From the NCBI RefSeq assembly GCF_030408615.1, contig NZ_CP047187.1, forward strand, positions 62,001 to 126,000: a DNA stretch of 64,000 bases, in the 5' to 3' direction. The notes beneath the pieces were generated by a model, which saw only the letters and a list, made by a program, of their open reading frames with translations, did no database searches and was not told where the DNA came from. Source of the DNA: Corynebacterium bovis DSM 20582 = CIP 54.80. Lineage in GTDB: Bacteria; Actinomycetota; Actinomycetes; Mycobacteriales; Mycobacteriaceae. Below are positions 25,409 through 33,471 of the stretch, in pieces. How positions within the stretch are numbered: position 1 is the first letter of the stretch; every line of letters begins with the position of its first letter. Position numbers and translations under genes: made by a program.

Positions 25409-28400
25409 CCCACGACCGTTCGACCGCGGGCGCGGCCGCCGCGGGGGCCCCGACGCCGGGGACCGCGCGTGACGGTGCGCCCGACGCCCACCCGGCCGCA
25501 GCCTGTCCTGAGACCGGGCCTGAGACCCGTCCCGCGCCTGGTCCCGCGCCCGTGACCGTCGCCGTCGTCGGCGCGGGGCCGCGCGGGCTGTGGGCGGCGG
25601 AGTGCCTCGCCGACGAGGCCCGGGCGCACCGTGTCCCGGTCGCCGTCGACGTGGTCGACGACGCCCCGCCCGGTGCCGGCGCCGCGTACGGCCCGGGGCA
25701 GCCGGACCACTGGACGCTCAACGTGGACTCGCGCATCGTGCGCACCGGGGTCGGCACGTTCGCCGACTGGGCCCGGGGGCACGGCCCGGGCGCGGGTGCA
25801 GGTGGCGCGGGTGACGCGGGACAGCCCGCGGGCGACGCCGGACAGCCCGCGGCCGACAGAAACGCCGCGGGCGACGCGGCCGACGGGAACGCCGCGGGTG
25901 ACGCCGGACAGCCCGCGGGGGACGCGGTGCCGTTCCCGCCGCGCAGCGTCGTCGGGGACTTCCTCGCCGACTCCTGGCGCGCCCTCGCCGCCGACCCGGA
26001 CCGCGCACCGTGGTTCACCCTCCGCCACGTGCGCCGACGGGTGCGGGACGTGCGGCAGGTCGCCGGCGGCTGGTCCGTCGACGGGGTCACGTACGACGAC
26101 GTCCTCCTCGCCACCGGCCACGCCGCGACCTGGCCCGGGGCGCTGCCGCGCGACGGGGAACGCCGCGACGGGGACCGCGGCGACGGGCGCGACGGGGAAC
26201 GCGGCGACCGCGACGGCGCTGACGGGGCACGCGACGGAAACCGCCGCGACGGGGACCGCGGCGACGGGCGCGTGCGGACGGTGGGCGTGTACCCGCCGGA
26301 CGGGCTGCGGTCGATCCCCGCGGGCGCCCGGGTGCTCGTCCGCGGCGCCGCGCTGACCTTCATCGACGCCGCGCTGGAGCTCACCGTCGGCCGCGGGGGA
26401 CGGTTCGTCGGCACCGGAACCGGCCTGACCTACCGACCCGGCGGCGGGGAGCCGGCCGTCATCCGCCCGGTGTGCCGGTCCGGGAGGTTCATGGAGGTCA
26501 AGCCGGACCCGCGGGGGCGGCTGGCCGGGATCAGGGACGACGCTGCCGCGCGCCGGGCCCGCGCCGCCGTCGTGACCTGCGCGGACCTCGCCGGGATGAC
26601 GGCCGCGCTGGAGGGTTACGCCGTCGCGCTGCTCGACGCGGCCGGGGCGGGCGGCGGTGACGGCAACGGCAGTGGCAGCGACACTGGCAGCAACAGCGGC
26701 GCGGCGCTGCGGGCGGTCCGGGCGGTCGTCGCCGGGACGGACGCGGGACGGGACGCCGTGGCCGCGCTCCGCCGGTCGCGCGACATCGCGGTCGGCGCGG
26801 CCCCGCCCGGGGCGGCGTGGGCGGTCGGCCAGGCGTTCCGCCAGCTCTACCCGGCGATCGTGGGCCGCGTCGCCGACCGGACGCGCCCGCCGCTCGTCGG
26901 CTTCGGCGCGCTCGCCCGCACGCTGGAGCGGGTGGCGTTCGGGCCGACGCCGGACAACGCGTCGCGGCTGCTCGCGCTCATCGACGCGGGCGTCGTGGAC
27001 TGCGCCGACCTCGCCGACCCGACGGCCGTGGACCGCGCCCTCGCCGGTGGTGCCGCGCCGGGCGACGCCGCCACCCCCGACGCTGTCGTCGCAGGTCACG
27101 GTGCCGCGGCCGCCGCCACCTCTGACGCCCCCACCCCCGCCGCCGCGGACGTCGTCGTCGACGCCGTCCTCCCGCCCGCCGGCATCGTCCCCGGCACGCT
27201 CCTCGCGGAGACCCTCGCCCGCCACGGCGTCGACGCGGCGGAGGTGTCCGTCGACCCCGACGGTGCCGTCGCCGGCCTCCCCGGCCTCGCCGTCGCCGGG
27301 CGCGACACCGAACACCTCCTCCCCGGTGCGGACACCCTCTCGCGCGACCTGCACGATGTGGTGCCCCGCTGGGCGCGCGGCGTCGTCACCCGGCACCGCA
27401 CGACCGCGGTGCGTGACCCGCGCGCGGCGGCGACCGTCCCCCTCACCGGGCGCCTGGAGCCGTGGGCCGTCGAGCTGCTCGAGGACCCGGGGCGGTGCGA
27501 CCGGCTGCTCGTCGGGCACGGGTCGCCGGTGAACGTCCTCCGGCCGGCGCCGGTGCTCCGCGCCGTCGACGAGCTCATCGCCGCCGGCCGCGACTGCGGC
27601 GTCGACGTGCGCGTGTTCATGGCGCGGAAGGCGAACAAGGGGCTCGCGTTCGTCGACGCGGTGCGCGACGCCGGGCACGGCGTGGACGTCGCCGGGGAGG
27701 CCGAGCTGCGGCAGGTCCTCGCGCGCGGCGTGCCGGGGGAGCGGATCATCCTCAGCGCGGCGGTGAAGCCGGCGGCGCTGCTGGACCTCGCGGTGCGCGC
27801 GGGGGTCGTGGTGTCGGCCGACGGGCCCGAGGAGGCCGACCGCATCGCCGACGCCGCCGCGCGCGCGGGGACGGTCGCGCGGATCGCACCGCGGCTCGCG
27901 CCCGACCCGGGGCTGCTGCCGGCGACGCGGTTCGGTGCGCGCGCCGGCGCGTGGGGGCGGTGGCTCCGCGGGGGTGGGGGTGCGTCCGGTGGTGGTGCCG
28001 GTGGTGATGCTGGTGTCGGTGGCGGTGCTGGCGCGCGCGGTGCCGGCGGCGCGGCTGGTGGCGCGGTCGCGGTCGTCGGCGTGCACGTCCACCTCCACGG
28101 GTACTCCGCCTCCGACCGCCGGGTCGCGCTCGGTGAGGCTCTGGGGGTTGTCGACGCCGCGCGTCAGGCCGGCCACGTCCCCACCTTCGTGGACCTCGGT
28201 GGCGGGGTGCCGATGAGCTACGTCGACGACCCCGCGCAGTGGGCGGCGTTCCTCCGGGCGCGGGAGGCCGTGAGCGGTGCGGGCGGTGCGGGCGCTGACG
28301 GCGCAGCGCACACGGACGGCGCGGGCACGGACGCCGTTGGCGCCACCCACGCCGACGCCTCCGACATGACCGGCGAGCGGTTCACGTGGAAGGACGACCC

Positions 28401-29160
28401 GTTGCGCACCATCTACCCCTTCCACCAGTCGCCGACCCGGGGTGACTGGCTCCGCGACCTGCTCACCGGCCCGGTCGAGGTCCGCGGCGTGGACGACGGC
28501 GCGGCGGACGGCGACCCGGCGGACGGCACGGACACGCCCGCTGCAGCGGGCACCGCGAACACGACCGGTGCGACCACGGCCGGCGGGGACGTGGGCACGC
28601 ACTGTGGTGCGGGCACTGCGAACACGGCCGGCGCGGACACGGACACGCCCGCGGACGGGGAGGCGGTGTCGGCGGCGGATGCGCTCGTCGTACGAGGTCT
28701 CCGCCTGCACCTCGAACCCGGGCGGTCCGTGCTCGACGGTGCCGGGCTGACCCTCGCGCGCGTGGCGTTCCTCAAGGAGCGCAGTGACGGGGTGCCGCTC
28801 GTCGGCCTGGAGATGAACCGGACACAGTGCCGGACGACCGCCGACGACCTGCTCGTCGACCCGGTGCTCGTGCCGTGCGTGTCGGCGGGGGCGCCGGCGC
28901 CGGACCGGGGGCCCGGGTACGAGGGGTTCCTCGTCGGCGCGTACTGCATCGAGGACGAGGTCATCGTGCGACGGCGGATGCGCTTCCCGCGCGGGATCTC
29001 CGTCGGCGACGTCATCGCGCTGCCGAACACCGGCGGGTACTTCATGCACATCCTGGAGAGCGCGTCCCACCAGATTCCGCTGGCCAGGAACGTCGTGGCG
29101 GTGGACGCCGGCGCGTCAGGGCGGTTGGACTTCCGGGTGGACCCGGTGGACGAGCGGTGA
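25405..29160 (+). CDS. Fusion: FAD/NAD(P)-binding protein plus Y4yA-like PLP decarboxylase
   Basis: A 1251-residue two-part enzyme. Residues about 50-640 form a FAD/NAD(P)-binding protein: Rossmann motif VGAGPRGLWAA (about 53), then LLATGHA, of the NAD_binding_9 type. Residues about 680-1250 form a fold-type III PLP decarboxylase of the Y4yA group (Orn/DAP/Arg decarboxylase-like): PLP lysine in MARKANKG (Lys742), HVHLHGYS (about 893), LEPGRS (about 1104) and GAYCIEDE (about 1179). SbnA-like and Y4yA-like genes are also neighbours in rhizobial siderophore loci. I infer that the flavin/pyridine-nucleotide half may do the oxidative cleavage done by SbnB elsewhere, and the PLP half a decarboxylation; neither is shown. 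At least five Gly/Asp/Arg-rich inserts interrupt both halves, for example residues 130-175, 250-295 and 850-890. Confidence 0.75.
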   Translation: MTHDRSTAGAAAAGAPTPGTARDGAPDAHPAAACPETGPETRPAPGPAPVTVAVVGAGPRGLWAAECLADEARAHRVPVAVDVVDDAPPGAGAAYGPGQPDHWTLNVDSRIVRTGVGTFADWARGHGPGAGAGGAGDAGQPAGDAGQPAADRNAAGDAADGNAAGDAGQPAGDAVPFPPRSVVGDFLADSWRALAADPDRAPWFTLRHVRRRVRDVRQVAGGWSVDGVTYDDVLLATGHAATWPGALPRDGERRDGDRGDGRDGERGDRDGADGARDGNRRDGDRGDGRVRTVGVYPPDGLRSIPAGARVLVRGAALTFIDAALELTVGRGGRFVGTGTGLTYRPGGGEPAVIRPVCRSGRFMEVKPDPRGRLAGIRDDAAARRARAAVVTCADLAGMTAALEGYAVALLDAAGAGGGDGNGSGSDTGSNSGAALRAVRAVVAGTDAGRDAVAALRRSRDIAVGAAPPGAAWAVGQAFRQLYPAIVGRVADRTRPPLVGFGALARTLERVAFGPTPDNASRLLALIDAGVVDCADLADPTAVDRALAGGAAPGDAATPDAVVAGHGAAAAATSDAPTPAAADVVVDAVLPPAGIVPGTLLAETLARHGVDAAEVSVDPDGAVAGLPGLAVAGRDTEHLLPGADTLSRDLHDVVPRWARGVVTRHRTTAVRDPRAAATVPLTGRLEPWAVELLEDPGRCDRLLVGHGSPVNVLRPAPVLRAVDELIAAGRDCGVDVRVFMARKANKGLAFVDAVRDAGHGVDVAGEAELRQVLARGVPGERIILSAAVKPAALLDLAVRAGVVVSADGPEEADRIADAAARAGTVARIAPRLAPDPGLLPATRFGARAGAWGRWLRGGGGASGGGAGGDAGVGGGAGARGAGGAAGGAVAVVGVHVHLHGYSASDRRVALGEALGVVDAARQAGHVPTFVDLGGGVPMSYVDDPAQWAAFLRAREAVSGAGGAGADGAAHTDGAGTDAVGATHADASDMTGERFTWKDDPLRTIYPFHQSPTRGDWLRDLLTGPVEVRGVDDGAADGDPADGTDTPAAAGTANTTGATTAGGDVGTHCGAGTANTAGADTDTPADGEAVSAADALVVRGLRLHLEPGRSVLDGAGLTLARVAFLKERSDGVPLVGLEMNRTQCRTTADDLLVDPVLVPCVSAGAPAPDRGPGYEGFLVGAYCIEDEVIVRRRMRFPRGISVGDVIALPNTGGYFMHILESASHQIPLARNVVAVDAGASGRLDFRVDPVDER
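25790..26280 (+). repeat. Two in-frame minisatellite blocks in the fusion gene
   Basis: Block one (about 25795-25925) repeats GACGCCGGACAGCCCGCG, giving DAGQPAG units. Block two (about 26150-26275) repeats GACGGGGAACGC and GACGGGGACCGCGGC, giving RDGE/RDGD units. Both keep the frame and lie inside the FAD/NAD(P) domain, between conserved segments. Confidence 0.75.
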
Positions 29161-29190
29161 TGCGGCGCGGGTAGGCGCGTGTCGGCGACC

Positions 29191-29236
29191 GGCAGCTGGG
29201 GGTCAAAAATCGCCCTGAAATTGACCCGGCGCTGCC
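29191..29236 (+). terminator. Long hairpin after the decarboxylase fusion gene, possible terminator
   Basis: Arms GGCAGCTGGGGGTCAA (29191-29206) and TTGACCCGGCGCTGCC (29221-29236) pair with about two mismatches around a 14-base loop, 31 bases after the stop. No T tract follows on the + strand, so termination would be intrinsic-like at best. Confidence 0.4.
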
Positions 29237-29332
29237 AGTTGCTGACACCGCGAGGGCGCGGGTGACCCGGCGCTGCCAGTTGCTGACACCGCGAGGGCGC
29301 GGGTGACCCGGCGCTGCCAGTTGCTGACGCCC
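29222..29332. repeat. 41-base tandem repeat, 2 full copies and a partial third
   Basis: The unit starts TGACCCGGCGCTGCCAGTTG and recurs at 29222, 29263 and 29304 (last copy about 29 bases). Each full unit contains a small hairpin (CACCGCG / CGCGGGTG). The first copy shares its start with the right arm of the long hairpin. Confidence 0.85.
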
Positions 29333-29537
29333 GCCGCCGCTGACGCGCACCGCCCACGTGCACCCCCGCCCACGCGCACGCCCGCCCACGCCCGCCCACG
29401 CACACGCACACCGCCCACGCGCACGCCCGCTCACACGCACCACCACCGCCGCCCCGCGGGCGCGCGGGCGGGAGCGGAGGCGAGGGTAGCGTCGGGAATG
29501 AGACGACCCGGGACCCACCGACCGGAAGGAGACCACC

Positions 29538-30158
29538 GTGCAGCTTCCCCTCGGCGACCAGGCGTTCCTCTTCAGCGGCGAGCTCGACCTGCCCGACCGG
29601 CGCGTCGGCGAGCTCATCGCGGCCGTCGCCGCCGACGCCCCCTTCCGGCACATGGAGGTGCCCGGCGGCCGGCGCATGTCCGTCGCCATGACCAGCTGCG
29701 GCGACCACGGGTGGGTCACCGACCGGTCGGGTTACCGGTACTCGCCCGTCGACCCGACGACCGGCCGCCCCTGGCCGCCGATGCCGCCGGAGTTCCGCGC
29801 CCTCGCCGCCGACTTCGCCGGGCGCGCGGGGTTCCCGGGGTTCGAGCCGGACTCGTGCCTGGTCAACCGGTATGCGCGCGACGCGAAGATGGGCCTGCAC
29901 CAGGACCGCGACGAGGAGTCCGGGCGCTGGCCCATCGTGTCCGTGTCGGTGGGGCTGACCGGGCGGTTCGCGTTCGGCGGGCACGCGCGGACGGACCCGG
30001 TGCGGCGCGTGGACCTGCACAGCGGGGATGTCGTGGTGTGGGGTGGGGTGGACCGGTTCCGGTTCCACGGCATCGACCGCGCCACGGGGCCGACGGACCC
30101 CGTGTTCGGCGATCACCGCTACAACCTCACGCTGCGGCGGAGTCGTGAGGGGGCGTGA
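29538..30158 (+). CDS. alkB: AlkB-type 2-oxoglutarate/Fe(II) dioxygenase, DNA repair
   Basis: A 206-residue AlkB homologue. The iron ligands are HQD (His121, Asp123) and His177 in FRFHGI; the 2-oxoglutarate arginines lie in RYNLTLR (Arg194-Arg200). The segment CLVNRYARDAKMGLHQD is typical of bacterial AlkB. It reverses alkyl lesions such as 1-methyladenine and 3-methylcytosine by oxidative demethylation. The length matches E. coli AlkB (216). GTG 29538 follows GAAGGAG. It sits inside the siderophore region but has its own upstream gap, so I regard it as a neighbour rather than a pathway gene. An oxygenase recruited to the pathway is less likely given the full AlkB pattern. Confidence 0.88.
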   Translation: MQLPLGDQAFLFSGELDLPDRRVGELIAAVAADAPFRHMEVPGGRRMSVAMTSCGDHGWVTDRSGYRYSPVDPTTGRPWPPMPPEFRALAADFAGRAGFPGFEPDSCLVNRYARDAKMGLHQDRDEESGRWPIVSVSVGLTGRFAFGGHARTDPVRRVDLHSGDVVVWGGVDRFRFHGIDRATGPTDPVFGDHRYNLTLRRSREGA

Positions 30159-30262
30159 CGGGGGGCGGGGGCGTGACGGGGCGCGTGGGCGTGGGCGTGG
30201 GCGGCATGGGCGGCGTGACGGGGTGCGTGGGCGTGGGCGGCATGGGCGGCGTGACGCGGCGC
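30157..30262. repeat. GTGGGC/GCGTGACGGGG direct repeats
   Basis: Two copies of a roughly 45-base block (GCGTGGGCGTGGGC, GGCATGGGCGGC, GTGACG) directly after alkB. No hairpin or gene is seen. Confidence 0.6.
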
Positions 30263-30277
30263 GGCGCACCCACCCGG

Positions 30278-30314
30278 TTGTCTCCACGAAAAAACATCGG
30301 CTAGCCTAACCTTG
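30278..30314 (+). promoter_or_regulatory. Promoter with DtxR/IdeR-like iron box before the N-hydroxylase
   Basis: A 19-base site at 30296-30314 (ATCGGCTAGCCTAACCTTG) matches the DtxR consensus TTAGGTTAGCCTAACCTAA at 14 positions, with a perfect right half. It overlaps a possible -10 (TAGCCT, 30302-30307) that is 18 bases from TTGTCT (30278-30283). Iron-loaded repressor would block this promoter, so expression should rise under iron limitation. Confidence 0.65.
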
Positions 30315-30362
30315 TCCCGTTCGCAGGCGGGGCATCGCAGACACCCCGGCAGGAAGGCCAGC

Positions 30363-31757
30363 GTGACCCCCGACGACCCCGCGGCCCCCGCCGCGCACGT
30401 CCACGACGTCGTCGGCGTCGGCTTCGGCCCGGCGAACCTCGGCCTCGCGGTCGCGCTCGCGGAGGGCGCCGGCCCGGGGGAGCGCGGCGTCGACACCCTC
30501 TTCCTCGAGTCCCGCCCCACCTTCGCCTGGCACCCCGGCCTCCTCCTCCCTGACACACCTGTGCGCAGTTCGTTCCTGCGCGACCTCGTGACGCCGCGCA
30601 CCCCGCGCAGCCGCTTCACTTTCATCAACTACCTGCACGAACACGGTCGGCTCGTGGAGTTCATCAACCGCCGGACCGTCGCCCCCGACCGCGGCGAGGT
30701 CGCGGACTATCTCGCGTGGGTTGCGGGGCTGGTGCCCGCGCGGGTGGCGTACGGGAGCGTGGTGCGGGGGGTGGAGGTTCTCGACGGCACCCCCGCGCGG
30801 TTCCGCGTCACCGTCGATGCCGGCGCGGGGTCGGGGCGGCGCGGCGAGCCCCGGCGCGGCACGTCCCGCCCCGTCGACCCCCGCCGCGGCGACCCCCGAT
30901 CCGGCCGCGCGGGGAGCGGCGGGCGCGTGCACCGGTACCTCGCGCGGAGCGTGGTGCTGGCGTGCGGGTCCGCGCCGGTGCTGCCCGCGTGGGCGGAGGA
31001 CCCGGCGCTCGGCGGGACGATGCGGGTGGTCCATGCGTCGGACCTCGTGCCGCGGATGGCCTGGCTCACCCGGCGCGGCATGGTCGGGCCGGGGTTCCGC
31101 GCGCTCGTCGTCGGCGGCGGGCAGTCCGCCGTGGAGACCGTGCGCCACCTGCACGACCGGGGCGTGCACGTCACCGCCGTGACCGCGGGCTACGGCTACG
31201 CGCGGGCGGACACCGGCCCGTTCGCGCACCGGGTGGCGGACGCGGCCGGGGCGGACGCCGTCGCCGCGGCCCCGGCCGACGTGCGCGCGGACCTGCTCGC
31301 GCGCGCCCGGGCGGGGCTCACCGGCGGGGTGGACCCGGCGCTGCTCACGGACCTGCACGACCGCGAGTACCGGCAGCGGTGGTCCGGCCGCCGGCAGCTG
31401 GAGGTGCTCCGCGCCTCCGAGGTCACGCGCGTGGGGTCGACGCCCGCGGGGCTCGTGGAGGCCGACGTCACCGACCGGATGACCGGCGCCGTCACGACCG
31501 TCACCGTGGATGTCGTCGTGTGCGCCACGGGGCTCCGCCCGCGCCCGGTCGGGGACGTCCTGCCGGCCGGGGTGGAGTGGACGGTGGGCCGGGACCACCG
31601 CGTCGCCGCCGACGGGGTGCCCGTCCCCGGGCTGTTCGCGCAGGGTGCGGCGGAGGACCCGTCCGGTCCGGGGTCGACGCTGCTCTCCACCGTGGCGACG
31701 CGCGCCGGGGAGGTGGCCGGGGCGCTGCGGGACGACCTCCGCGCCGCGGCGGGGTGA
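30363..31757 (+). CDS. L-ornithine/L-lysine N-hydroxylase (IucD/PvdA/MbtG family)
   Basis: A 464-residue flavin N-monooxygenase. The FAD motif is GFGPANLGLA (about residue 20), followed by the family segment TFAWHPGLLLPDTPVRSSF and FTFINYL; the NADPH motif is VVGGGQSAVE (about 250) and the late flavin motif ATGLRPRPVGD. These enzymes hydroxylate the side-chain amine of Orn or Lys, the first step to a hydroxamate ligand. GTG 30363 has AGGAAGG at 30351; an upstream TTG is not supported. A DtxR-like box lies about 50 bases before it. An N-hydroxy-amino-acid acyltransferase is encoded at 43601, completing the pair. The preference for Orn or Lys cannot be read by eye. The last 29 bases are duplicated downstream in a tandem array. 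Confidence 0.85.
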   Translation: MTPDDPAAPAAHVHDVVGVGFGPANLGLAVALAEGAGPGERGVDTLFLESRPTFAWHPGLLLPDTPVRSSFLRDLVTPRTPRSRFTFINYLHEHGRLVEFINRRTVAPDRGEVADYLAWVAGLVPARVAYGSVVRGVEVLDGTPARFRVTVDAGAGSGRRGEPRRGTSRPVDPRRGDPRSGRAGSGGRVHRYLARSVVLACGSAPVLPAWAEDPALGGTMRVVHASDLVPRMAWLTRRGMVGPGFRALVVGGGQSAVETVRHLHDRGVHVTAVTAGYGYARADTGPFAHRVADAAGADAVAAAPADVRADLLARARAGLTGGVDPALLTDLHDREYRQRWSGRRQLEVLRASEVTRVGSTPAGLVEADVTDRMTGAVTTVTVDVVVCATGLRPRPVGDVLPAGVEWTVGRDHRVAADGVPVPGLFAQGAAEDPSGPGSTLLSTVATRAGEVAGALRDDLRAAAG

Positions 31758-32235
31758 GCGCGGCGGGGTGGTGGTGATCCGCCGGGCGGCGGTGGTGAGA
31801 TGCGGGCTGCCGTCAGTCCGCTGGAGTGGCTAAGGTTTTTGCACGTTTTGGCCCTGATTTGTGCAAAAAGCTTAGCCACGCTGTGGGGCGGGTGGCTGGG
31901 CCGGGCGCCGCGGGACGACCTCCGCGCGGCGGCGGGGTGAGCGCGGCGGGGTGGTGGTGATCCGCCGGGCGGCGGTGGTGAGATGCGGGCTGCCGTCAGT
32001 CCGCTGGAGTGGCTAAGGTTTTTGCACGTTTTGGGCCGGATTCGTGCAAGAAACTTATCCACGCAGTGGGGCGTGTGGCTGGGCCGGGCGCTGCGGGACG
32101 ACCTCCGCGCGGCGGCGGGGTGAGCGCGGCGAGGTGGTGGTGATCCGCCGGGCGGCGGTGGTGAGCGCGGGCTGCCGTCAGTCCGCCAGGAGTTCCACCG
32201 GTAGCCCGCCGGTAGCCCGCCGGTAGCCCGCCGGT
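31729..32235. repeat. 183-base tandem repeat that begins inside the N-hydroxylase 3' end
   Basis: A 183-base unit starts at 31729 and again at 31912 and 32095 (third copy incomplete); a further truncated copy starts near 32575. The unit includes the last 29 coding bases and stop of the N-hydroxylase, then the non-coding GTGGTGGTGATCCGCC stretch, then one palindrome. The copies differ by a few bases only, so duplication is recent. Confidence 0.85.
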
Positions 32236-32703
32236 GTGGCTAAGGTTTTTGCACGTTTTGGCCCGGATTCGTGCATGAAACTTATCCACGCTGCGGCGAG
32301 GTGGTGGGTTGGCGGTGTGGTGAAGTGCGGTCTGCCGTCAGTCCGCCAGCATCCCCACCGGTAGTCCGCTGGTGTGGCTAAGGTTTTTGCACGTTTTGGG
32401 CGTGATTTGTGCAAAAAGCTTAGCCACGCTGCGGGGTGGTGGTGGGTCGGCGGTGTGGTGGTGTGCGGGCTGCCGTCAGTCCGCTGGTGTGGCTAAGGTT
32501 TTTGCACGTTTTGGGCCTGATTTGTGCAAAAAGCTTAGCCACGCTGTGGGGCGTGTGGCTGGGCCGGGCGCCGCGGGACGACCTCCGCGCGGCGGCGGGG
32601 TGGTGGGTCGGCGGGGTGGTGGTGTGTGTGCTGCCGTCAGTCCACTGGAGTGGCTAAGGTTTTTGCACGTTTTGGGCCTGATTCGTGCAAAAAGCTTAGC
32701 CAC
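31826..32703. repeat. Array of six 54-base palindromic hairpin elements
   Basis: Six copies at 31826-31879, 32009-32062, 32236-32289, 32374-32427, 32489-32542 and 32650-32703. Each has a left arm GTGGCTAAGGTTTTTGCAC, a 16-base loop (GTTTTGGGCCTGATTT type) and a right arm GTGCAAAAAGCTTAGCCAC. In four copies the arms pair with one mismatch; copies 2 and 3 have a degenerate right arm (ATCCAC end). Spacing varies (115-227 bases). The elements are AT-richer than the surroundings and no T run follows the stem. Frames through them (for example KTCKNLSH) have no ribosome site and are not genes. Confidence 0.92.
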
Positions 32704-32764
32704 GCTGTGGGGCGGGTGGCTGGGCCGGACGCCGCGGGACCGGTGGCCGGGGCGGGCCGGGGCG

Positions 32765-33298
32765 TCAGCGGACGGGGATGGTGCAGGTGACCGCGCCGCC
32801 GTCGGTCGCGCGGGCGGCGACGGCGACGGAGGCGAGCTCCGTGAGCGGGACCTCCGAGGAGAACATCGTCCCCGCGCCGGGACTGCCGACGGTGAGGTCG
32901 CCCGAGTCGACCGCCGTCCCGTCCGTGGAGAGGAACCGCAGGGTCACCGTCGACGCCGCGCGGGAGATGTAGCGGACCACGGCTGTCCGCTGCGACCGGT
33001 CGAGGTCGATGACCGCCGGGTCGCACGTGCCGTCCGCCCGGACGGCCCCGAGGACGGCGGTCCCGCCGTGGGGCGTCGGTGCAGGTGGGAGGGCGGACGA
33101 CCCGCCAGGGGACGGCGCTGTCGGTGCAGACGAGTGCGTGGACGACCCGGGCGGCGTCGGCGTGGCGTCGTCCCCCGCGGGTCCGCCGTCACACGCGCTG
33201 AGCGTCAGCGCGGCCGTCACGACGACGGCCACCCCCGCCCTGACGACCGGTGTGACTCCGACGGTCGGCGTGGGGGAGGGGCGTCGTGAGGGGGACAT
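32765..33298 (-). CDS. Small putative lipoprotein, function unknown
   Basis: A 177-residue exported protein. A signal peptide with lipobox LSAC (Cys36) is followed by a Ser/Pro/Thr-rich linker (about 40-75) and a compact domain of about 100 residues (TCDPAVIDLDRSQR to TCTIPVR) that carries two cysteines, possibly a disulfide pair, and looks beta-rich. I do not recognise the family. It lies between the palindrome array and the salicyl-AMP ligase gene, on the ligase strand, with AAGGTGG upstream of the ATG. A gap of 173 bases rich in GCCCCGGCAACG repeats separates it from the ligase stop, so co-transcription is possible. A role in iron uptake is only guilt by position. Confidence 0.55.
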   Translation of the reverse strand: MSPSRRPSPTPTVGVTPVVRAGVAVVVTAALTLSACDGGPAGDDATPTPPGSSTHSSAPTAPSPGGSSALPPAPTPHGGTAVLGAVRADGTCDPAVIDLDRSQRTAVVRYISRAASTVTLRFLSTDGTAVDSGDLTVGSPGAGTMFSSEVPLTELASVAVAARATDGGAVTCTIPVR

Positions 33299-33471
33299 GG
33301 CCCACCACCTTAGAGCCCGCGCCCCGGCAACGCCCCGCCCCGGCTACGCCCCCGCCCTGTCCCTGCCTCGGCCGTGTCGCGGTTACGCCCCGCCCCGTCC
33401 CCGCCCCGGCAACGACCCCACCTCGCCCGCGCCCCGGCAACGCCCCCGTGCCCACCCCGCCCCCGCCCCGG
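33299..33471. repeat. GCCCCGGCAACGCCCC-type simple repeat spacer
   Basis: About 170 bases built of CGCCCCGGCTACGCCC and CCCCGGCAACG words. No gene or clear hairpin; the end nearest 33299 contains the ribosome site of the lipoprotein gene. Confidence 0.55.

Larger units (their letters stand above)
29161..29537. other. Repeat-rich intergenic region before alkB
   Basis: 377 bases with a hairpin (29191-29236), three 41-base repeats (29222-29332), then CCCACGCGCACGCCCG-type CAC/GCC simple repeat (about 29350-29440). A GGGTAGCGTCGGGAATGAG patch at 29484-29504 may hold the alkB promoter. No protein-coding frame is supported. Confidence 0.5.

Noticed and set aside
31826..32703. CRISPR array
   Set aside because: Repeat units are 54 bases and palindromic, spacing is 115-227 bases, and the spacers are themselves copies of each other; no cas genes nearby.
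31810..32710. Several small proteins (ARIRPKTCKNLSH, LRFLHVLG types)
   Set aside because: They are translations of the palindrome on either strand, without ribosome sites or conserved starts.
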